This document shows, piece after piece, positions 1-6,895 of a stretch of DNA of 21,648 bases. The position numbers were made by a program, and so were the translations under genes. The notes under the pieces are model-generated. The model was not told where the DNA came from. It made no database searches and worked only from the letters and a program-made list of their open reading frames with translations. Source of the DNA: CAYLNH01 sp964384625 (GTDB taxonomy: Bacteria; Verrucomicrobiota; Lentisphaeria; JABSQK01); NCBI GenBank assembly GCA_964384625.1, contig CAYLNH010000108.1, forward strand, positions 1-21,648, given 5' to 3'. Positions within the stretch are counted from its first letter, which is position 1. Each line of letters opens with the position of its first letter.

Positions 1-1159
1 TTGGTATGTCTGCCCCGAATAATGCGACGTTATTTCCGCGCCGACCCTTAGCTTCCAGCTTGGCTTTGCCGGCCTCGAACTCCGCCAGTGTGGCCTTCGG
101 TACTTTGTATTTCTTCGCCAGCTTGATGAAGTTCTCTTCCTCTTCGACTTTCTTCTGGGCGGCGGAGATGGCCTTGCGTAGCGACTTCGGACGGTCCTCG
201 GACTTGGCCAGTTCCAGCCGGCACTTGATGCGGTAGCACTGGCCGGCCTGTTCCCACACGCTCTTCGGGAACTTCTCAATCAGTTGGTCGTACAGCAGGA
301 TCGCCTGGCCGTAGGCTTCTTGTTTGCGCCGTTTCGTTTCGGCTGCCCGGTACAGCACATACCCAGGCCCATACAATTCGATCTCGCGGCGGCGTTTGGC
401 TTCGGCCAATTTGCGCTGCAGTCGCGCCAGGATCAGTTTCTGCCACTGGTCGTAGCCTTCGGTCGGCTTGATGTGGTTCAGCAGTTTGATGCCGTTGCTG
501 TAGGCATCGACGGCTTTGCCCAACATGGAAAGTTTCAGCGTCAGGTCGCCCAAGCATTCATACGCCAGCACCCGGCCTTCGCGTTCGAAGCGGGAACCAA
601 CCTTATCGATGATCCGCAATGCCGGCTGGATGTCCTCCAGCGCCATTAGGCAGCGGGCGACTTCCAGGACGCAGTCGATATTCAGATCGGTGACCTGCAT
701 CCGCTGATGCGGAAAAGGTAAAGCCAGGCCGGTGGGTTCTTCGGGTTTGGGCTTGCGGTTAAAGTGCGCCTGGCGAACAGCGTCGTTGTACTTGGTCTTG
801 CGCTGCGACTCGGCGTCTTTCAGACTGCGCAGCCACTGCTTGGCCTTGTCTTTGCCGAGGACTTCGGGGGCCAGCAGTTTCAGCCCTTCGACCGGGCGGC
901 GTTCCATGCGCGACTGGTACTGCGCGAGCAGCGCTACCACCAGGGGGCGGTGCATGTCGTCGCGTTCAGCCTTTCGCAGTAGGCGCTCAACCTTCTTGAA
1001 ATCGCGTTCGCCGAACAGCCGCTGATCCAGTTTGACGCAGTATTCCCGCAGTTCCCGGGCAAGCTTTTCCTTACGGGTCAGTCTGGGCTTGGCACTGAGG
1101 CGGAATGCCCCGGAAACCAGGACAGCTGTAGACAAAAACAGTGCTGAGATGTTCTTCAT
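1..1159 (-). CDS. Secreted TPR-like repeat protein, 3' end cut by the left window edge
   Basis: The minus-strand frame is open from the ATG at 1159 to the window edge, 386 codons with no stop; the C-terminus lies outside the window. The start is supported by a purine-rich GGGGGAG about five bases upstream and by a signal peptide: MKNIS, a hydrophobic stretch, then a plausible signal peptidase I site after LSA near residue 23. The mature part is highly charged and helical, with a Lys/Arg/Glu-rich segment, then helix-turn-helix pairs of TPR type around residues 165-235 (for example the 'ALEDIQPALRIID' and 'LSMLGKAVDAYSNGIKLL' stretches) and again near 280-310 ('YGQAILLYDQLIEKFPKS'). TPR proteins usually scaffold protein-protein contacts; a periplasmic or envelope location is inferred. 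No catalytic motif is visible and the exact role is unknown. Confidence 0.8.
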   Translation of the reverse strand, partial: MKNISALFLSTAVLVSGAFRLSAKPRLTRKEKLARELREYCVKLDQRLFGERDFKKVERLLRKAERDDMHRPLVVALLAQYQSRMERRPVEGLKLLAPEVLGKDKAKQWLRSLKDAESQRKTKYNDAVRQAHFNRKPKPEEPTGLALPFPHQRMQVTDLNIDCVLEVARCLMALEDIQPALRIIDKVGSRFEREGRVLAYECLGDLTLKLSMLGKAVDAYSNGIKLLNHIKPTEGYDQWQKLILARLQRKLAEAKRRREIELYGPGYVLYRAAETKRRKQEAYGQAILLYDQLIEKFPKSVWEQAGQCYRIKCRLELAKSEDRPKSLRKAISAAQKKVEEEENFIKLAKKYKVPKATLAEFEAGKAKLEAKGRRGNNVALFGADIP

Positions 1160-1240
1160 CGGGCTCCCCCGAGTCGGGGTGTTCAACAAATCCCGCCGCC
1201 ACTGCGACGACAAAGCCATGCCGATCCAATTCGCGCATTC

Positions 1241-1269
1241 ATTCTATAGTTTGTAGAGACTGGGGTCAA
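1241..1269 (-). promoter_or_regulatory. Sigma70-type promoter of the TPR-like gene
   Basis: On the minus strand, TTGACC (1269-1264) is followed after exactly 17 bases by TAGAAT (1246-1241), a 5/6 match to each consensus hexamer. Transcription would start near 1234, giving a leader of about 75 bases before the ATG at 1159. No other candidate upstream of the gene is as good. Confidence 0.55.
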
Positions 1270-1367
1270 GCGAATTTGGAGGATTTTCTGAGTCTCAATG
1301 TCAATGCGGGGTCGGACCTTGTTTTTGTTTCATAAGATTTTCTTAATAAAAGGTTTTACACAATTAC

Positions 1368-1404
1368 GCGCATGAGGCAATAAGTGCTCTTCGTGCGCAT
1401 TTTT
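1368..1404 (+). terminator. Terminator-like hairpin on the plus strand with no upstream gene
   Basis: Bases 1368-1377 can pair with 1389-1398 as a 10-bp RNA stem (eight Watson-Crick pairs, two G-U wobbles) around an 11-base loop, followed by a T run at 1400-1404. The wobbles would be A-C mismatches in a minus-strand transcript, so the structure suits plus-strand RNA. Both flanking genes are on the minus strand, so if real it would end an unannotated plus-strand transcript. Confidence 0.35.
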
Positions 1405-1449
1405 GATGCTTGAAATGAAACCGTTAAGCTTATGCTCCGCGAGGCTGTA

Positions 1450-1700
1450 ATTCGGCCCTTCAGGCCTGTGTTTCAGGATCAACCCAAGACCCGGGCATGC
1501 AGCCCCCGCATGTCATGCTCACCAGACCCGGCAAGCCAGGTCGTTCGGGGGCTCACTCTGGGTACGATATCAATGCCGGCCCTTTGGGCCTCAGAACACG
1601 GCTCTTGAGGCTGCGCTTAACGGTTACAAATAACTCTCCCTGTTTTTCCCCTGACCAGCAAGAGATGCTCAAGCCGAAGGCTGAAAGCCGATATGCTCCG
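1450..1700. repeat. Possible interspersed repeat remnant between genes
   Basis: This stretch of the 603-base gap (1160-1762) has no convincing gene. It carries two similar short palindromes, GGCCCTTCAGGCC at 1454-1466 and GGCCCTTTGGGCC at 1578-1590, about 120 bases apart. Between them is a cluster rich in GCATG and CCCGGG-like words (about 1490-1530), and near 1675-1690 there is another small hairpin (AAGCCGAAGGCT). Its texture resembles REP/RAYT-type intergenic elements that recur in PVC genomes, but only one copy is present here, so repeat status is a guess. The remaining bases (1270-1367 and 1405-1450) are AT-rich with nothing recognisable. Confidence 0.25.
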
Positions 1701-1762
1701 GATTTCCGTTCGTCAAGAAGAGATTGTTCCAGCCTGTGGGCCGGATTCTCCATGACCGCGAC

Positions 1763-2809
1763 TCAGGCTGAGACTGCGGCGTCGGCCTGGACCTGGTCCC
1801 ACTCGTCGTAGATGGCGAAGGGCATGTCGGGGTTGGCGCCGGCGCCGTACTCGAACTGAGCGATGATGCCGCCCGCCGGGCTGTAGAGGTGTTCGGCGAC
1901 TTCGCGGACCGCGTTGCGGCCGACCCGGGTGTCGGCGGCATTCATCACGTGCTGCCGGTCGATCTCGCCCCAGAAGGTGATCTTGCCTTTGGCCGTCCGG
2001 GCCAGGGCGGCCATGTCCATGCAGAACAACTGCGAGTTTATCGCGTCGACGCCGACCTCGATGAGATCCGGGTAGATTGTCTGGATGTGGCCGTCGGAGT
2101 GCATCATGGCGAACTTGTCGTGGGCGTGGGCGATGTCGCAGTAGTCCCGGTACAGCGGTTTGAACAGTTCGCGCCAGAGCTCGGGTTTGATCAGGAGCTG
2201 CTGCTGGCTGCCCCAGTCGTCCATGAAGCTGATGGCATCGACGTCGGTGGTGACCCAGAACTCGAGCTCCTGCAGGTGGAAATCATGGATCTTCCCGATC
2301 AGGTTTCGGGCGCCGCCGTCGGGGTCCATGATATCCATCATGGCGTTGACGGTGCCGCGGATGAACTGCATGCGTTCCCAGGGGCGGGGATTGCAGTTGG
2401 CGCGCATGAACCGGTCGGACTCGGCGCAGGCGCGGTTGACGATGTCGCGCGCCTTGTCGGTGTCGTCAGGCAGCGTTTCGCAGGGCGGCTCGAGCTGATC
2501 CCAGTCGGCGATGTCGGCAATCAACGGTTCTTTGACCTCGCCGATCAGGCCGGCCTGGATATTTTCGAACCGGCAGCCCCATTCGTCGACGTGCGTGCCT
2601 TGTTCATAGGCGTTGCCCCGGACGCGCGGCGAGGGGCGGTAGACGTTGGGCGGGCCGCTCATATCGTTCGGGTATTTTTGCTGCAGCTTTTCGCAGTTGC
2701 CGGGGTGGTGGGTGTGGGCCCAGGGCAGGGTCCAGGTATCTCGGGGCATGCGTTCCGGGTGCTCGAAGGTCAGACAACGGGTCATAATTTCGCGGGGTGT
2801 TTGCGGCAT
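1763..2809 (-). CDS. URO-D superfamily protein (MtaA/CmuA-like methyltransferase candidate)
   Basis: 348 residues, the usual length for uroporphyrinogen decarboxylase-like TIM barrels. The N-terminus 'PREIMTRCLTFEHPERMPRDTW' is typical of the family, and later landmarks are 'ISFMDDWGSQQQLLIKPELWRE' (about 193-214), 'MMHSDGHIQTIYPDLIEVGVDAIN' (about 235-258) and 'GEID' (281-284). H237 and D239 sit where corrinoid methyltransferases of this superfamily place metal-binding residues. No heme biosynthesis gene is nearby, so a role in methyl or methoxy group transfer, with a corrinoid protein encoded elsewhere, is more likely than heme synthesis; this is inference. The start is supported by AGGAG nine bases upstream. 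It is divergent from an AraC regulator, which probably controls it, and no signal peptide is seen, so it should be cytoplasmic. Confidence 0.85.
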   Translation of the reverse strand: MPQTPREIMTRCLTFEHPERMPRDTWTLPWAHTHHPGNCEKLQQKYPNDMSGPPNVYRPSPRVRGNAYEQGTHVDEWGCRFENIQAGLIGEVKEPLIADIADWDQLEPPCETLPDDTDKARDIVNRACAESDRFMRANCNPRPWERMQFIRGTVNAMMDIMDPDGGARNLIGKIHDFHLQELEFWVTTDVDAISFMDDWGSQQQLLIKPELWRELFKPLYRDYCDIAHAHDKFAMMHSDGHIQTIYPDLIEVGVDAINSQLFCMDMAALARTAKGKITFWGEIDRQHVMNAADTRVGRNAVREVAEHLYSPAGGIIAQFEYGAGANPDMPFAIYDEWDQVQADAAVSA

Positions 2810-2900
2810 GATCGGGTTCTCCTGTGGCTGTATTCAGCGGCAATATGATCCAATGAATTTGTATTGCGTTCAACATCATTTGAAGTATTATATTGAACAT
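2810..2900 (-). promoter_or_regulatory. AT-rich control region of the first URO-D gene
   Basis: On the minus strand TTGAAC (2873-2868) lies 17 bases before GATCAT (2850-2845), a tolerable promoter about 36-65 bases from the ATG at 2809. A second TATAAT-like word occurs upstream (near 2886-2892). GTTCAA at 2868-2873 and TTGAAC at 2893-2898 form an inverted repeat. The plus-strand word GTAT-N3-GTTCAA at 2861-2873 recurs at 15685-15697 in the other divergent URO-D/AraC gap, making it a candidate regulator site. Confidence 0.3.
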
Positions 2901-3031
2901 GGAGTGATGGAGTGTTGGAGTGTTGGAGCCGCCGTCGGCAAGGCTATGGCGCCCAAGGTGGAGTGATGGAGTGTTGGAGTGTTGGAGTGTTGGAGTGTTG
3001 GAGCGTTGGAGTGTTGGAGTGTTGGAGTGAA
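2901..3031. repeat. 8-bp minisatellite (GGAGTGTT)n in two blocks
   Basis: Block one (2901-2924) has three units: GGAGTGAT then two GGAGTGTT. Block two (2960-3031) has nine contiguous units: GGAGTGAT, four GGAGTGTT, GGAGCGTT, two GGAGTGTT and GGAGTGAA. The blocks begin with the same 29-base word 59 bases apart, separated by a GC-rich spacer (2929-2959). The array ends about 38 bases before the AraC start codon, so it occupies the AraC promoter region; TTGGAG at 3014-3019 and TTATAG at 3036-3041 are spaced 16 bases apart like -35 and -10 boxes. Copy number can be expected to vary by slippage. Confidence 0.9.
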
Positions 3032-3069
3032 GGATTTATAGATGCGTGTTATGCCCGTGAAGGAGACGA

Positions 3070-3939
3070 ATGGCTGAGCGGTTTACGAGAGAGATGCATA
3101 ATCTGGCGGTGATCGGGCTGCCGGAGGTTCCGTTGTTGGGTACCTACCGCAATTTGACGGCCCGGGAGGGGCTTGACGATCATGTTCACCCGGGGATCCT
3201 GGAGATCTGTTATCAGGTGGGCGGCCGGCAGGTCTACCGGGTCGGCGGCAAGGACTACCTGCTGCAGGCGGGGGATGTGTTCATCAGCTTTCCGGGCGAG
3301 GTCCACAGTACGGGGCAGCATCCACAGGAGCGTGGTTCGCTGTTCTGGCTGCAGGCCGCGCTGCCGAAGTCGAATGCGGCCTTTCTGGGTTTGCGGGCGT
3401 CGGCGTCCCGGGAACTTGCTGCCGGTCTGCGCGGGCTGCGGCAGCGGCACTATCGGGGATCGGCTTTGATCGAGGAGCTTTTCCGCCGGCTGTTTGCGGC
3501 GTACGCCCGGCCGGGGCCGCTGCAGCAGACGGTGATGGCGTCGCTGTTGGTGCAGTTGTTGTGCGAGGTGGTGGTATGCGAGCAGCGCGAGACGGTCGAG
3601 CCGCGCGCCTCGATGCAGGAGGTCCTGGCGTATATCGACGACCATCTTGACGAGTCGATTGCGGTGGAGGATCTGGCGGGCGTTGCCGGGTTATCCTGTT
3701 CGTGGTTCAAAGCACGCTTCCGCCGCGAGGTCGGCGTGCCGCCGGGCGAGTATATCCTGCAGCGCAAAGTCGATCACGCCAAGGACCTCCTGGTGCATCG
3801 TCGTCTGACGATCACCGAGATCGCGTTTCGCCTGGGGTTTTCGTCGTCGCAGTATTTCGCCACGGTATTCAAACGGTTTACGATGGCGAGTCCGAGCGCC
3901 TGGCGGCGACGGGGGCCGGCGGCGCCGGATCGGCGATAA
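3070..3939 (+). CDS. AraC-family transcriptional regulator with cupin sensor domain
   Basis: 289 residues, standard length. Residues about 25-100 form an AraC-type cupin: 'DDHVHPGILEICY' supplies H38, H40 and E45, and 'LLQAGDVFISFPGEVHST' is the second cupin strand pair. The C-terminal domain has two helix-turn-helix units, about 198-219 ('VEDLAGVAGLSCSWFKARFR') and 248-270 ('ITEIAFRLGFSSSQYFATVF'). The usual GxSPxxYR after helix two is altered to MASPSAWRR. The start is fixed by GGAG at 3062-3065. It is transcribed divergently from the URO-D gene at 1763-2809, the classical position for its regulator; the ligand is unknown. Confidence 0.92.
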   Translation: MAERFTREMHNLAVIGLPEVPLLGTYRNLTAREGLDDHVHPGILEICYQVGGRQVYRVGGKDYLLQAGDVFISFPGEVHSTGQHPQERGSLFWLQAALPKSNAAFLGLRASASRELAAGLRGLRQRHYRGSALIEELFRRLFAAYARPGPLQQTVMASLLVQLLCEVVVCEQRETVEPRASMQEVLAYIDDHLDESIAVEDLAGVAGLSCSWFKARFRREVGVPPGEYILQRKVDHAKDLLVHRRLTITEIAFRLGFSSSQYFATVFKRFTMASPSAWRRRGPAAPDRR

Positions 3940-3958
3940 ACAGCTTCGGGCTGTGTTT
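3938..3958 (+). terminator. Weak hairpin at the AraC stop codon
   Basis: ACAGC (3940-3944) pairs with GCTGT (3950-3954) across a TTCGG loop, followed by GTTT. The stem is short and the T run poor, so this may only attenuate transcription into the next plus-strand gene 127 bases after the AraC stop. Confidence 0.3.
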
Positions 3959-4066
3959 CGACAAGGATGGACTGCTCTTGATATCGGCCGTTCGCGTGCC
4001 ACGTTTCTGCCGTCACCCGGGTTCTCGGGACAGTCATCAAACCGGGAGGAAACAGAGGAGTTCCCG

Positions 4067-4861
4067 ATGGGCATCCATTACGTGAAAGACGGCCGGCAAT
4101 GCGGCCCGGTGGAGCGGTCTGAACTGGACCAACTGGTGGCCGACGGCGTCATCGCGCCAAACGGTCTGGTCTGGGAAGAGGGCATGGACGAGTGGGTCAG
4201 CTACATCGAGTACGCCGAAGGTTCGGTGCGCCAGGGCAACATCAAGATGTGCGCCCTCTGCCGCAGCCGGTTTTCCGCCGCCGACATGGTGTCATTCGGC
4301 GCCACCTGGGTGTGTGCCGGCTGCAAACCGCGGTACGTCCAGCAATTGAAGGAAGGCGTGGGCGTCGGGCACGGACAGGTATGGCGGTTCAAGCGGCAGA
4401 TGGTCAAGGCGCTGGACAGCCCGTTGCCGGACTGTTGTGCCAGATGCGGCGCGCCGCCGACGGGCAAGCCGCTGAAGCGCACCGCCTGGTGGTGTCCGTC
4501 GTGGGTGTACGTGCTCATTCTGATCAATCTCATTGTGGTCTTGATCGTCTACCTGGTTTTGCGGAAACGAGTGGACCTTGAGATGCCGCTGTGCGACCTG
4601 CATCGGGCCCGCCGGCGCAATCTGCTGCTGGCGTGCTGGGGGACGGCCCTGGCTTCCATCGGCGGCATCGTTGCGGCGATCGCATCTGACCACCCGGAAT
4701 ACATCATCATCCCAATTCTGTTGATGATCGTCGCCGCCATCGCCGGTTCCATGATCAGCCCGGTATTGACGCCGGCGAAGGTCAAAGACGGCTATGTCTG
4801 GCTGAACGGCGTGAAGCGGGACTATCTGCAGACGCTGCCGGAATGGGATCATCGCGTCTGA
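4067..4861 (+). CDS. GYF_2 domain membrane protein with cysteine-pair zinc-ribbon motifs
   Basis: 264 residues. Residues 3-48 match a GYF_2 (DUF4339) domain: 'IHYVKDGRQCGPVERSELDQ', the 'LVADGVIAPNGLVWEEGMDEWV' stretch and a final Trp-containing turn. Then come cysteine pairs C62/C65 and C83/C86, a second set C124/C127 with C143, and C176/H179, all looking like small zinc ribbons. Three membrane segments lie near 146-165, 187-206 and 211-231. GYF_2 domains are thought to bind peptides; with zinc ribbons and membrane anchors the protein probably organises other proteins at the inner membrane, but its job is unknown. The start at 4067 is chosen because GAGGAG lies seven bases upstream; an ATG at 3953 in the same frame has no such support and adds a low-complexity tail. 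The stop is 15 bases before the next gene, in the same frame. Confidence 0.82.
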   Translation: MGIHYVKDGRQCGPVERSELDQLVADGVIAPNGLVWEEGMDEWVSYIEYAEGSVRQGNIKMCALCRSRFSAADMVSFGATWVCAGCKPRYVQQLKEGVGVGHGQVWRFKRQMVKALDSPLPDCCARCGAPPTGKPLKRTAWWCPSWVYVLILINLIVVLIVYLVLRKRVDLEMPLCDLHRARRRNLLLACWGTALASIGGIVAAIASDHPEYIIIPILLMIVAAIAGSMISPVLTPAKVKDGYVWLNGVKRDYLQTLPEWDHRV

Positions 4862-4876
4862 GCCGCAGGAGCTTGT

Positions 4877-5779
4877 TTGTTTCTTCAGATCCTATTTCTG
4901 ATCCTCGGTGTTTTCGCCTGTTCGACGGCGGCGATTTTCATACGGCTGTCCTCGGTGCATCCGGTCATGCTTTCGGCGCTGCGGCTGTTCGTTGCGGCCG
5001 TCGTGCTGACGCCGCTGTTCCTCCGCGACCGCCGCCGGCATCGGGCGCGTTACACGCGCAAGGATCTTTTCGACACCATCATTCCGGGCTTGCTGTTGGG
5101 CATCCATTTCATCTCCTGGATCGCCGGCATCAAGATGGCCACGGTGGCCAACGGCAGTCTGATCGTCAACCTCGTGCCGATTGCGATGCCGTTCTTTCTC
5201 TACTTCCTGATTCGCGAGAAATTGACCGGCCGCGAATGGCTGGCGACGGGAATCGCGTTGGGCGGGACGGCGTTGCTGGTCGCTTGCGACTTCAATCTGG
5301 ATCGGCAGTATTTCATCGGCGACATCATCTGTTTCGTCTCGATGCTGTTCTTCTGCCTCTACCTCGCGTTCAGCCGCAAGTACCGTCACGTCTCCAGTCT
5401 CTGGCTGTATGTGGTGCCGCTGTACTACATCGCCGGCGTCTTCTGCCTGGTCTGTGCGATCGTCTGGGGGCTGGTCCGGGATGCCGACGCGTTGCCCCAG
5501 CTTTACTCCGGCAAAGACTGGCTCTGGGCCGTCTTCCTGGGCATCATCCCGACGGTCATCGGGCATTCCATCCTGAATCATTCCATGAAGAAACTGCGCG
5601 GCCAGGTGGTCAGCATCATCAACATGGGTCAGTTCGTCTTTGCCGGCACGATGGCCTTTTTGATCTTTAACGAGGTCCCGCACTGGTCGCTGTACGCCGC
5701 CAGCGTCATGCTGGTCGTCGCGGCGCTGATCGTTGTAACCAGGCAGCGGCCGGCGGCAGCGGTTTCAGCTCAGGAGTAG
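4877..5779 (+). CDS. EamA/DMT-family transporter
   Basis: 300 residues with about ten hydrophobic helices and two EamA halves (about 5-135 and 147-285), the normal architecture of drug/metabolite transporters. Helix one is 'LFLILGVFACSTAAIFIRLSS', and the repeat landmarks 'MLSALRLFVAAVVLTPLFL' and 'VVSIINMGQFVFAGTMAFLIFNE' (with the conserved late Glu) are clear. It is an inner-membrane exporter or exchanger of small metabolites; the substrate cannot be predicted. The start is TTG at 4877 with AGGAG six bases upstream, 15 bases after the preceding gene and in its frame, so translation is probably coupled. Its 3' end overlaps the convergent sialidase-like gene by ten bases. Confidence 0.9.
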   Translation: MFLQILFLILGVFACSTAAIFIRLSSVHPVMLSALRLFVAAVVLTPLFLRDRRRHRARYTRKDLFDTIIPGLLLGIHFISWIAGIKMATVANGSLIVNLVPIAMPFFLYFLIREKLTGREWLATGIALGGTALLVACDFNLDRQYFIGDIICFVSMLFFCLYLAFSRKYRHVSSLWLYVVPLYYIAGVFCLVCAIVWGLVRDADALPQLYSGKDWLWAVFLGIIPTVIGHSILNHSMKKLRGQVVSIINMGQFVFAGTMAFLIFNEVPHWSLYAASVMLVVAALIVVTRQRPAAAVSAQE

Positions 5780-6861
5780 AGCCAGCCCAGGTCCACGCGG
5801 CGGATGCAGGTGTCCTGCAGCACGCCGCCGCGCTTGCCGCCGCCGCAGCAGTAGGCCAGCAACGCCGCGTCATCGGTGAAGTGGATTGTGATGTAGCAGA
5901 AGCCGCGAGTCGGGTCGTCTTCCAGGACTTTACGGTGCTGCCAGGTCTGCCCCTCATCTTTGCTGATTGCCGCGACCAACGGCGTGCGTCCCCAACTGGA
6001 CTGGGCTGCGGTTTTCTCCGGCGTTGGCAGTCGGCCGCTGTGGTCGTTCCAGACAGCCAGCAAATCGCCGGTCTTCGGAATACGTTTCATACTCAAGGGT
6101 GACCGCGGCGAGATGAAGGGCGACTTCGCCGGTATCGTCCAGCGGTCGCCGCCGTTGCGCGAGAACATCTGGTACTGGCAGCCGAGGTCCGTGCGGCACC
6201 AGGCCCAGAGCCTGCCGTCGTCGAGTTCCACCACGCCGGGTTCCTGCAGGCCGGATGCACAGCGGCGCGGCGCCGCCCACCAGTCCTCCGATTCACGCCA
6301 GCTCCTGCCGTTGTCGTCCGACAGGTAGAACATGGCGATGCCGCGGCTGTCGAAGGCCGCATAGACATGGTCCTTCGCCTTCGCCGCCGGCAATCGGTTC
6401 CGATGCAATGCCGCCGGGACGACCAGGCGGCCGTCCGCCAGTTGAATCACGCGGTCGTTGTTGGTGACGAAGTAGCCGGGGGCCGGAATGCAGAGCTTGG
6501 CCCTGCTCCAGGTCTTGCCTTCGTCACGTGACGTCCGCATGTACGTCCGGCAGTCGGCAATGCTGTTCTTCCGCATGTACCACATGCCGATACGACCGTT
6601 CTGCAGGCGCAGCAGCGAAACACTCATAACATTGCATTTGCCCTCGTTCTTGAGGACCAGCTGATCGCGCTTCGACCAGGTCCGGCCGCCGTCGTCCGAA
6701 TAGCGTGAACCCAGATTTGCCGTCCCATGGTCCGCCCCGCTCTTGCCGTAGTAGTGCGTGTAAATGAAGAGGATCCGGCCGCTCTTCAGGGTGATGAACG
6801 ACCCCTCAGAGTTGCGCGGATTGTTCCGTTTGTGGTTGAGCTCCAGCGTGATCTTGTTCAT
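5770..6861 (-). CDS. Sialidase-like BNR/Asp-box six-bladed propeller protein
   Basis: 363 residues. Five Asp boxes of the S-x-D-x-G-x-T-W type occur at 55-62 (SDDGGRTW), 111-118 (SRDEGKTW), 181-188 (SDDNGRSW), 234-241 (SRNGGDRW) and 300-307 (SKDEGQTW), the hallmark of sialidase-fold propellers. 'PRNSEGSFITLKSGRIL' (15-31) with R16 resembles the conserved N-terminal arginine region of GH33-like proteins, but the canonical FRIP motif is absent, so true sialidase activity is uncertain. There is no signal peptide, so it should be cytoplasmic. It is the last gene of the seven-gene operon, 34 bases after the sulfatase. Its stop overlaps the end of the convergent EamA gene, leaving no room for a separate terminator. 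Confidence 0.82.
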   Translation of the reverse strand: MNKITLELNHKRNNPRNSEGSFITLKSGRILFIYTHYYGKSGADHGTANLGSRYSDDGGRTWSKRDQLVLKNEGKCNVMSVSLLRLQNGRIGMWYMRKNSIADCRTYMRTSRDEGKTWSRAKLCIPAPGYFVTNNDRVIQLADGRLVVPAALHRNRLPAAKAKDHVYAAFDSRGIAMFYLSDDNGRSWRESEDWWAAPRRCASGLQEPGVVELDDGRLWAWCRTDLGCQYQMFSRNGGDRWTIPAKSPFISPRSPLSMKRIPKTGDLLAVWNDHSGRLPTPEKTAAQSSWGRTPLVAAISKDEGQTWQHRKVLEDDPTRGFCYITIHFTDDAALLAYCCGGGKRGGVLQDTCIRRVDLGWLYS

Positions 6862-6895
6862 TGTCGATGTTGCTCCGGTTTGGTATCGAATTGTG

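Noticed and set aside
1497..1811. 104-codon plus-strand frame in the gap
   Set aside because: It overlaps the URO-D 3' end and repeat-like sequence, and its composition shows no domain or start signal.
2901..3031. CRISPR-like array
   Set aside because: Units are 8 bp and contiguous without unique spacers, so it is a minisatellite.
2912..3112. Small frame translating the minisatellite (repeating ECWSVGVL)
   Set aside because: It is merely the reading of the 8-bp repeat and has no ribosome site or partner.
3953..4066. Longer start of the GYF_2 protein at 3953
   Set aside because: No ribosome site, and the added 38 residues lack domain character; GAGGAG precedes the ATG at 4067.
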